Source: Chelydra serpentina
Taxonomy: Eukaryota > Chordata > Testudines > Chelydridae
Length of the DNA: 64,000 bases
Assembly: GCA_037349315.1 (NCBI GenBank)
Contig: JBAIAC010000021.1
Span: 4,030,001-4,094,000, forward strand
Direction of reading: 5' to 3'
The notes under the pieces are model-generated. The model saw only the letters and a program-made list of their open reading frames with translations. It did not search any database and was not told the origin of the DNA. The number at the start of each line of letters is the position of its first letter. The first letter of the stretch is position 1. Positions 1-8,533 of the stretch are shown here, piece by piece. The translations under genes were made by a program, and so were the position numbers.

Positions 1-565
1 ATTGATGCTGGACTTGGTGCCTCGCCCCCCAGCTCCTCCCCACATCAGGTGATGCCCTGCTTGCTGCCTCGTTCCCCCCGCCCCCCCTCACCCCGTCACT
101 CGCCCTTCTCTGGGTCACTTTGGGCTCCATGCCCCTGGCCACTCACCCTTCTCTGGGGCACGGGGAAGGGCAAGGTAGATTTGATTTATTTTCTGGACCG
201 GTTTAGTCCCTGGATGGCGTTTCTGCCATTATCTTGCATAATGTCATACTTCACCCATGCACAGAACCAGCCCTCTGCCAGGGCCTGTCTGTCCTGAAGA
301 GGGATGGTTCTGTAATATTTTTATGATGCCGATGCATGCCTCAGTTTCCTCCCATGTCTTTGCATGGCTACCCAGTGGGGCGGGGAGGTTCGATCTGCTC
401 TCAGGTGGACAGGTGTCACCTCCCTGTCTGGGTCATTAAAGAACAGTTGAATCTGACCCAAATCCACAGAGGGGCCAGACAGCCAAAGAGGCCCCAAGGT
501 CTGAGAAATCCACATCAAGGCCAGCTGGGAGGTGGGAACCGAGCTGGGGAACATGGGGGGTGGGG
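1..565. other. Left edge, no gene recognised
   Basis: No exon with plausible splice sites or a recognisable protein is visible on either strand. The stretch at 330-450 has the look of old retroelement sequence, but I cannot assign a family. The human neighbour of CABP2, GSTP1, would be expected to the left on the opposite strand and is not seen. Confidence 0.4.
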
Positions 566-2237
566 GAGTGTAACAATGCTGGTTCTGGCGGGACCCAACT
601 GAGAGAGCCAATTCAGGACAAATTGCTTAAAGCAGGGGAGTTACAGCCCATGGCTGGGATTTCTATACACACCAAGGCAAACCAAACCAGCCAAACAGAG
701 AGGACTTTGGTTTTACCCCACTGGCTAACCACAAGTCACACAAGCAATTCCCTTAGACACTTCAGCTTCCCAGTATCACCACCAGTGCCACTCATTATGG
801 GGACAAATGGTTATGAAAACCAATGCCTCAGTAAAAGAAAAAACGTTCTCACGATCCCAAAGGACCAAGCCCCAGACCCAGGTCAATATGCAAATCAGAT
901 CTTACCCACAACTCACGCTGTTGCCAATCCTTTAGAATCTAAAATCTAAAGGTGTATTCATAAAAGGAAAAAAGATATAGATGAGAGCTAGAATTGGTTA
1001 AATGGAATCAATTACATACAGTAATGGCAAAGTTCTTGGTTCAGGCTTGTAGCGGTGATAGAACAAACTGCAGGTTCAAATCAAGTCTCTGGAGTACATC
1101 CATAGCTGGGATGGGTCTGTGACGAGTTGGGGCCACAGAGACCTCCTTGGTGCTGCCACCTGGTGTGCTAAGGCTACTTCTGCCCCTGCTTCCAGGCCTT
1201 TTCCAGCTGGGGACTCCCGAATCCTGTCTGTTTTGAGCCAGATTCCACTGATCTGCTGCAAACACAGACCCAGGTCCGAACCAAGTCCACTCACCACTGT
1301 AAGGCCCCTGGAAGCGCTCTTGCCTTTGACACCCAGCTGCTCAACTCCAAGGAGGTTCAAATCCTTAATAAATCCGTTTTACCCTGTATAAAGCTTATAC
1401 AGGGTAAACTCATAAATAGTTCGCCTTCTATTTCAAAGATAGAAAGATATGCACAACTGTTCGCTTTCCTCAGGCACCAACTCGTACTCAAGGAAACTTA
1501 ATAAGTAAAAAGTGATTTTAATAAGTACAGAAAATAGGATTTAAGTGAGTTCAATTAGTGACAGACAGAACAAAGCAAGTTACTTAGTAAAATAAAATAA
1601 AACACGCACGTCTATGTCTATTCAAAGTTAACACAGATAAAAGCCTCACCAGATTCGGATGTTTTCCTTTTTACAGGCTGTAGAATTAGCCTGGGTCCAG
1701 CAGCCGCTCACACCCCCTAGTGTCTTTGTCCTTTGTTCAGTTCCCCTCAGGAATGTCCTTGGGGGGGTGGAGAGCCTCTCCCTTTAGCCAGCTGAAGACA
1801 AAATGGAAGGGTCTTGCAAGGGCTTTTATAGCCTTTCTTCCTCTCCCTGCGTAGTTTTGGGATCACATGGGCAAGTCACCTGTCCATGCGCCCTAACCAG
1901 TCTAACCAGTTGCATTCCAGCCCCAGCCCCAATGTGGATTGGGGTCTGCAACATCTTTTGTCTGTCAAGTGCTCGCATTTAACAGGCACATTCTTTGCTC
2001 CAAAGATGATCCCATGCACTTACAAAGGCTATGTACAAAACCAGCAAATATAAAACCAATCTTCATAACTCCAACTACAACAATGATACATGCATACAAA
2101 CAGGAGGAGTAAATTCAGTAGGTCATAACTTTCACAGAGATATGTTACATGGCACATGTAGCATAAAACATATTTTAGTTACATATATACATTTATAAGC
2201 ATCTCCCCATAAAGTTTTATGGGGAACACCGTCACAG
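566..2237 (-). mobile_element. LTR-like retroelement sequence, degenerate
   Basis: AT-richer than its surroundings and non-coding. It starts near a TGTAACA and ends near CGTCACA. The inside (about 1390-1640) has the A-rich, poly(A)-signal-like composition that I associate with antisense LTRs in turtle genomes. No target-site duplication was found, so the borders are approximate. It is an old endogenous copy without open reading frames. Confidence 0.45.
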
Positions 2238-2800
2238 GGTCATTCAGTCCTTTATTCAGAGCTTGTTTGTAGCAAAGTCCCTCCAGAGGTAAGAAGCAGG
2301 ATTGAAGACCAGATGGAGATGAGGCATCAGCCTTTTACAGTCTCTTGCCATGTGGTCTTTCTTTCTTTGTTCCAAAGACAAGCTATCCAACACATGGCAT
2401 GGAAAAACCTCTGTTTTTCTGTTCTGTCCATAGGCAGGTCCCTGCATACCTTGCTGAGTCACAAGTGGGTCTGCCTTCTCTCAGTGGGTCAATTGTATAG
2501 CTGATGGTCCTCAATGGGCCATCAAGCAGGCTAGGTAGAGCTGACACCAACTTGTCTGGGGTTTCACCCAGAAGCATAGCATAAATTTGAAATACAGACA
2601 GTATAGAGCCAATATTCATAACTTCAACTACAAAAATGATACACACATACAGATAGCATAATAATAACCAGCAAACCATAACCTGGTCTTAGACACCTCA
2701 TATGACCCCCTTTATATAAGATTGGTGCCACTACAGGACCTTGGTTACAACAATTATCTATATGGTCCCAGATTATGTCAATAACATCACAGGAAGGAGG
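2238..2800 (-). mobile_element. Second LTR-like fragment
   Basis: Part of this stretch (2600-2680) resembles 2050-2110 in the preceding element: both run through a CATAACT-CAACTAC-AATGATACA pattern. This suggests a second copy or a tandem LTR fragment. Non-coding, borders approximate. Confidence 0.35.
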
Positions 2801-3379
2801 TGTCAGGGGATGCGGGGGGGGCACAAAGGGGGCTGGGACTCCTGTGGCTTCACCTCAACTTCTCTGGAGGAAGAAAACGGATCCCCTAACCCCCTGGGGC
2901 AGCCTTTTGTTCCCACATACTGAGTCCAGGGGCTCCCCTCCCCCACCCAGTTTGTGCGTGGGCGTGTGTGTGTGTGTGTGACATCTTCATAGCCCATCAG
3001 GCAGTGGGGGAGGGGGTCCCCCCCCTTCCTGGCTGTAATTACCTTGGTCATTCCCCCAGGCTGCCTCCATGGTATTAGTTTCCACACCCTGGGAGGTGAC
3101 CTGATTTCTTGCAGATTCTGGGAGGAGGAAGGGAGGGGTCCATGCCCCTCCCTGGCAGCCACCCCACATGCATTGTGGCTAATGGAGGCAGGACTAGTGG
3201 GGGTGTGTGTCTGAATCACCCCTTCTGCTCCCATCGCCCACAAAGCAAACAGATGGCTTGTCTGACACAAGCCCTACACCCCACATGTAGCCGCACAGGG
3301 CTGGAGAGAGCTCTATGTTGTACAGAAAGTGACTGCTTTCCCCTAGGAGTCTTCCCCCACACTTCACAGCCAGGGCGCA
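2801..3379. other. Unassigned sequence with a short (GT)n run
   Basis: No supported gene. A (GT)n microsatellite lies at about 2962-2980. The open frame on the minus strand here has no recognisable domain and no splice context. Confidence 0.4.
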
Positions 3380-3990
3380 TCTGATGGGGTTGGAGGAGGG
3401 CTGGGGGGACAGGTAGGGGTTGGGGGGCAGGGTGGGGGTTGGGTTAGATGGAGTGGGTTGGGAGGCCTGTGGGGGGCCTGGGTGAGGGTTGTATGAAGGC
3501 TGGGGGGATGGAAGGGGTTGGGTGTAGCCTGGGGGCGGGAGGTGGGTGAGGGTTGGGTGAGCTAGAGGTATTTGGGGGGGGGGAGCTGGGAGGGGGCTAG
3601 GTGAGAGCACGGTGGCTGGCAGGGGGTTGGAGGAGGAGAGGGGGAGGGTATGCAGGCCACAGGGAAGGGAGTCTGTGGGGATGGTGGGACGAGTGGGGTT
3701 GTGTGGGGGAGCTGGTCCAAGGATTAGGGGGGCTGCAGGGCTGTACTGGGGGGAGGGGAGATCTGGTGGGAGCTCAAGGGATCCGTGGGGGAGGGGGGAA
3801 GGAGCTGGCAGGAGCTGAGGGAGGGAGCAGGCTGTGGAGACCTGTGGGAGGGAGGCTATAGGGGGATTTGAGAATAGAGGTGTGCGGGGTGCGGCCCGTG
3901 GGCAGGGAGCAGCTGCAGGGGGCTGTAGGCAGGGAGCAGCTATGGGGGGAGTGGGGTGCGAGCAGGGAGCGGCTGACGGGCTGGCGGGGG
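3380..3990 (+). repeat. G-rich degenerate tandem repeat
   Basis: Runs of G separated by T, A and C in loosely periodic units around GGTTGGGGGG and GGAGCTGG. Many runs of three or more G on one strand give G-quadruplex potential. The minus strand is proline-rich when translated, which explains the open frames there. Confidence 0.6.
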
Positions 3991-4689
3991 GAGCTGGGCC
4001 GGTGCCCACTGTCTCGTATTTCACGGTGCTGGGCAGGTGGCATCCAGTTACGGATGCACAAGGAAGCTGGCTGGGACTGCACGGGTCTCACAACGCACAA
4101 CCCCACCCGCAGCCAGGGACCCCCCCTTCCTGCAGCCAGCCTCACAGCCACTACCACAAGAAAGGCTCCACCTCAACCATCTCTCAACAGACAGCCCTCC
4201 CACCTCCCCAACCCCCACAGCCAGCCTCCCACCCTACCCCCTCCACTGCTCTCCCCCCAGCCAGCGCCCCTGCCCCACACCCCACAGCGCCCCCTTCTGG
4301 GAGAGGCTGGAGTAGCTGTGAGCTCCCCGCACAGCCAGCGCCCCTGCCCCAGTCCTTACAGCGCCCCCTGCTGGCAGGATGCCCCTCTCTCACCATCCCC
4401 TTGGCAGCCCCAGGCACTCTCCGGTTTCGGGCCGCCCGGGTAGTTTTACTTGGAGGAGAAGGGGCCGGGTCGCGTGTCTGACCCCTCAGATCCGATTTCC
4501 CCCTCCACCCGCCTGCAATCTCACTCCCGGCAATGAGGGAACCTGATTCGGAGCGGCAGCGGGAAGGGGACCTGAGCAAGTGGCGGGGGTGGGGGTGGAC
4601 AGAGCTGCCAGCTGGAGCCTGCGCTTCTGGGAGCCGGCATTGGAGTCGCAGAGAGACGGGAGCCAGGAGCTGCCCAGCACGGCCAGAGG
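3991..4689. other. C-rich low-complexity sequence upstream of CABP2 long exon
   Basis: Between about 4100 and 4380 the plus strand is a C-rich sequence with repeated CAGCCAGCGCCCCTGCCCC-type units. From 4380 to 4690 it becomes mixed GC-rich sequence. No exon is recognised. It could include upstream promoter sequence for the long CABP2 isoform. Confidence 0.35.
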
Positions 4690-5240
4690 GAGGGTGCCAG
4701 GGTGGGAGAGAGTGTGGCAGGCCGAGGGAAGGACGGAGGGAGCAAAGGAGTGTGGCAGGGGGAGAAGGGAGAGAGCATAGCGGGAGGAGGAGGGAGGCAA
4801 GGCCTGTGGCTGGAGGAAGGGAGGAGGGAGCCCAGTGGCGGGAGGAGGAAGAGGAGGGAAGGAGGGAGTGGGGCAGTGAAGGGAGGAAGAAGAGGGAAGG
4901 AGGGAGTGTGGCAGTGGTGGGAGAAGGAGGAAGAGGAGGGAAGAAGGGAGTGGCAGGGGGAGGAGGAAGAGGAGAGAAGGAGGGAGTGGGGCAGTGAAGG
5001 GAGGAAGAAGAGGGAAGGAGGGAGTGTGGCAGTGGTGGGAGAAGGAGGAAGAGGAGGGAAGAAGGGAGTGGAGCAGTGGTGGGAGGAAGAAGAGGGAAAG
5101 TAGGGAAGCGGGGCAGCGGTGGGAGGAGGAGGAAGAGGAGGGAGTGTGGCAGTGGCAGGGGGAAGAGGAAGAGGAGAGAAGGAGGGAGCGCAGTGAGAAG
5201 AGGAAGAAGAGGCAGGAGGAAGAAGAGGAGGAGGGAGCTA
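4690..5240 (+). repeat. Polypurine (GA-rich) tract, about 550 bp
   Basis: Almost uninterrupted purines made of GGAGGAAGAGGAGGGAAGGAGGGAG-like subunits, broken by short GTGGCAGTG spacers in an irregular tandem pattern. The complementary polypyrimidine strand accounts for a 499-codon minus-strand open frame rich in Leu, Pro and Ser that is not a gene. Such mirror-like R.Y tracts can form triplex (H-DNA). It ends 55 bp before the first ATG of the long CABP2 exon. Confidence 0.85.
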
Positions 5241-5294
5241 GGCGTCCCTGGCATGTTCCTTTTCCTCCGTGAGTCGCAGCGCCTGAGCGGCGAG

Positions 5295-5576
5295 ATGCCC
5301 GAGCCCCGGCTCCCCCGCCCGGCCCCCCGGAGCAGGTCCCGCCAGCAGCCAGCCAGCAGGCAGGGCTCATGCAGGAGGGGTGGCCGCAGCCGACGGGGAG
5401 AGGAGCCGCCTGGCCCCGCAGGGCACACAGTGAGGGGGGCCATGCCCTGCTGTGACCCGCATGGAGCCCGCAGCCCAGAGGAGGAGGCGTTGTCGGGCAA
5501 GGCCAGCTTCGCCCCTGTGGAGGGGCCCCAGGGCGCCGAGGACCTAGTGTCCATGCTCAGCTCCATCTTTGGGCAG
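5295..5576 (+). CDS. CABP2: CABP2 alternative first exon, caldendrin-like N-terminus
   Basis: An open exon ending in CAG|GTGACT at 5576 in phase 0. Its C-terminal residues, DLVSMLSSIFGQ, closely resemble the end of the long caldendrin first exon of CABP1 (PMLSSAFGQ) and the corresponding RVFGK end in CABP4. In those genes the next residues are DR-LRPEEIEEL. Here the exon at 13431 starts in phase 0 with [10 protein letters not shown], so joining 5576 to 13431 gives a long isoform of about 243 aa (94 + 149). In-frame ATGs are at 5253, 5295 and 5442; 5295 is my choice, not proven. The encoded segment is basic and Pro/Arg/Ser-rich, as in caldendrin, and is expected to be disordered. It lies 3 kb upstream of the short-isoform promoter, so it needs its own promoter. 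Confidence 0.72.
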
Positions 5577-5867
5577 GTGACTGGGTGGAGGGGGGCAAGA
5601 TTGGGGATCAGGGTGGCAGTGGGGATGGGGTGGGATTGGGGGACAGTGGGAAAGATGGGGTGGTGGGGAAGGAGCTGGGGCAATGGGGGAGGGATGGCGG
5701 GGGCAGGGTGAGAGACACCAGGGGAGGGGCTGTCTGGGTCAGGGGTGGAGGTCCCTGGGGTGGTATCTTAGAAATGCCCCCAGCCAGTTGCCCAGGCCAG
5801 GCCCCGCCTTGGTGGAGTTACCCTGAGCCAGCCAGGTAGGGTCAGGCTCCCCCGTGGGGCCTCCTGC

Positions 5868-6522
5868 CAGAGCCGGCTCTAGGTTTTTTGCGGCCCGAAG
5901 CAAAAAACTTTTTGGCTGCCCCCCCTTTTTTCTCACACCCCGGCCCTGCCCATGGCCCCTCCCCAACTCTGCCCCTTCCCTGCCCCATTCCAACCTCTTC
6001 CCCAAATCCCTGGCCCCACCTCCTCCCCTGGGCATTTCCCCTCCTACCTCTCCCTCCCAGGCTTGCCACGAAACAGCTGTTTCGCGCGGCATGCCTGGGA
6101 GGGAGTGGGGAGAAGTGGAGCAGCGGCGCACTCAGGAGGCGGGGGCGGTGGAGCGGAGCTGAGCTGGGGGGGCGCAGGGACAGCCGCAGGAAGTAACCCG
6201 GTGGGGGGCAGAGGAACTGCTCCCCACCCCAGCTTACCTCCGCTCCACCACAGCCTCCTCCCCTGAGCGCGCCGCCGCTCCACTTCTCCCCCCTCCCTCG
6301 CCGCGCAAAACAGCTATTTCGCGGCAAGCCTGGGGAGGGACTGGGGAGAAGCGGAGAAGCGGAGCAGTGGCGGTGCGCTCAGGGGAGCAGGCTTTTGCCC
6401 TTGGGTGCTCCAACCCCGGAGCACCCACAGAGTCGGCGCCTATGCCGGCGCCGGAATACCACCCCTGGAAATGTGCCACCCCAAGCACATGCTTGCTTTG
6501 CTGGTGCCTAGAGCCGGCCCTG
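5868..6522. mobile_element. Nonautonomous hAT-like MITE with 8-bp TSD
   Basis: Terminal inverted repeats read CAGAGCCGGCTCTAGG at the left and the complement of CAGGGCCGGCTCTAGG at the right. A perfect 8-bp target-site duplication CCTCCTGC is present at 5860-5867 and 6523-6530, as expected for hAT elements. The 655-bp element is GC-rich, contains repeated CACGAAACAGCTGTTTCG-type segments and has no transposase. It lies in the first intron of the long CABP2 isoform. Confidence 0.85.
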
Positions 6523-6589
6523 CCTCCTGCGGGCAGCATGGTCAGGCTGCGGCGCTGCAGGGGAAGGGTCTGAGAGCCTGCTGGTGAGG

Positions 6590-6775
6590 TGGGCTGGACT
6601 GGGCAGTGGGGAGGGGTAGGCCAAGGCCGGGCGATGCTCCCTGGCAATGCCAGAGGGGAGAGCCAGGCCGGGCTGGGTGGTGGGGAGAGCCGGGCCAGGC
6701 TGGGTGGTGGGGAGGGCTGGGCCAGGCCGGGGGATGCTCCTTGGCCCTGACGGTGGGAAGAGCCAGGCTGGGTTG
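6590..6775 (+). repeat. Short G-rich minisatellite
   Basis: Several imperfect copies of a unit of about 30 bp containing GGCCAGGCTGGGTGGTGGGGAG. Non-coding and intronic. Confidence 0.6.
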
Positions 6776-6810
6776 GGCTGGGCTCTCAGAGTTGGGGGTT
6801 GTCTCTCCAC

Positions 6811-7179
6811 CAGTAGCGTAGCCGGGGGGGAGCAGGGGGAGTGGCCGCTCCACCTGTGAGCAGAAGCGGCGCCTTTTAAAGCACAGCCCGAGCCCCACTG
6901 CCGGAGCTCCGGCGGCGCTTTAAAGGGCCCGGGGCTCCCCGCAGCGGCTGGAGCCCCGGGCCCTTTACATCACCGCCGGGGAAGCCGGTACGGTCCGGCA
7001 CGGCGTACTGGCTCTTGCCGGTATGCCGTACCAGACCAGACCAGCTTACTTTCACCTCTGGTGAGGACCCACCGCTGCCGAAGACCTGAAGGCGCCGCCG
7101 GGTGACTACAGGGGGAGCCTGGGGAGGCACCTTTTTATAGCGCCGCTCCCCCTGTGCTCCGGACCTGCCTACGCTACTG
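6811..7179. mobile_element. MITE with CAGTAGCGTAG inverted repeats
   Basis: The left end CAGTAGCGTAGCC and the right end CCTACGCTACTG are inverted repeats. Flanks CTCTCCAC (6803-6810) and CTCTCTGT (7180-7187) agree at only five of eight positions, so an 8-bp TSD is possible but eroded. The 369-bp GC-rich interior has no coding potential. Confidence 0.65.
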
Positions 7180-8040
7180 CTCTCTGTGGTGCTGTGCCGC
7201 TTTGGGGGGCTCTGGGCCCCAGCACCTGCACCGGTGCCTTGCGATGCCCCAGGCTTAGCCCTGACTTCCCCTCAGCGCAGCAGCCGCACGGGAGCCAGGC
7301 CACGCCGCAGGCTGGGGCAGCAGCAAGCCGGCAGCCGGGCAGTATGGTGAGACCCACCAGCACCGTCATGGATCAGTGGGCTCTAGCCTGTGACACAGCT
7401 CCACAGGGGCAGGCTCCCTGTGCAGGCACCAGCCACCCCGTCTCTCTCCGTGGCTCCCTGCAGCGAATGCAGCCGAGCCAGACGCCTGCCAGAGGCTTGC
7501 TTGGACCAGGTCCCTGCTGGCGCGATGCCCCCAGTGAGCATTTGCAGAGACACCGGCAGCCTCAGATAGAAGCGGTTGCTAAACGCAAGGCCAGGCCAGC
7601 CCCGCCGCAGCCCGAGGGGAGCAGTTTCCCTGGGCAGAGCCCCTGCTATAGCAGTGGGAGAGCGGCCCCTGCCCTGCCTGTCGCATTCGCCCCGGGGCAG
7701 CCTGCAAAGTAGGCAGCGGGAAGTGCTGGGACTTCAGCAGCAGGGAAGGAGAAACAGCCCCATGTAGGGGATGCTCAGCCCCCCGCCCTGCTGCTCCCTC
7801 CCTCCCCATGCTGCACGGACACACGGTGAGTGCCACTGGGGGAGCCGCTGCCTCCTCGCTGCTGGGCACCCCCAAGAGGCGGCCGGAAGCCATGCCCACC
7901 CCAGTGCCCTGTGGGGCAGAGTCTGCAGAGGCCCCACTGGATGGGTCCCCTCAGAATATTTAGCTGTTGCTAAATGGAAGGCAGAAATTGGAGGGGGGGC
8001 ATGACCCCGTGTGCCCCCCACATGTTACCTCTGGTGTCCC
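7180..8040. other. CABP2 intronic sequence without recognised features
   Basis: GC-rich unique-looking sequence between the MITE and the short-isoform promoter. The open frames have no domain and no clear splice-site context. Confidence 0.4.
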
Positions 8041-8533
8041 CCCCCCTGTGCAATCACAGGGCTCGGGGCGGCACCGCCCGCCGCTGGGAGAGATTTGCAA
8101 ATCCCTGGTGATTGTCATTGGAGATTAGGGCTGCATGCCAGCTGGGGGAGCAGTGCCCCTTTGGCAGGCGCCCAAGTGGCAGCAGGCCGGTCGTCTGGCC
8201 TTGGGGGATCAAGAGGGGTCGTGAGCCCCACGGGTGCAGGGTGTTGGGGAGCGGGGCCATGTGGGGACCAGCTGGGGCTGTCCCCATGCTCAGAGCGGCG
8301 TGACTGAGCGGGGAGTAATCCCGGGATTATGCGTGTGTGGGAGAGAGCCCCCCCCCCCCCGCGCCCTGCATATCCAGAGATATTCAATAAAAACCTCAAA
8401 TCCCCACGCAGCCACCGGCCCCTGTTACTATAAAAAACCCCGCCCCGGCCAGAGCGCCAGGCACAGCGCCAGGGCCGGGGCCAGCGCCAGCCCCGCACAG
8501 GCATGCTCTCGGGCACGGGGGGGCCCGCAAGCC
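8041..8533 (+). promoter_or_regulatory. CABP2: Short-isoform CABP2 promoter and 5' UTR
   Basis: A consensus TATA box, TATAAAAA, lies at 8429-8436, about 100 bp before the ATG at 8534, so transcription should start near 8460. Upstream, TAATCCCGGGATTA at 8316-8329 is a perfect palindrome of the K50-homeodomain (CRX/OTX2) core TAATCC. A palindromic ATTTGCAAAT (8093-8102) resembles a POU octamer, and a single GATTA lies near 8134. CRX/OTX sites would fit the known retinal expression of CABP2 in mammals. TF binding is inferred from motif only. Confidence 0.6.

Noticed and set aside
1041..3270. Minus-strand GSTP1 exons
   Set aside because: Expected from human gene order, but none of the open frames here shows glutathione transferase residues; the region is retroelement-like.
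4184..5683. Minus-strand frame of 499 codons rich in Leu, Pro and Ser
   Set aside because: It is the polypyrimidine complement of the GA tract plus the antisense of the CABP2 long exon.
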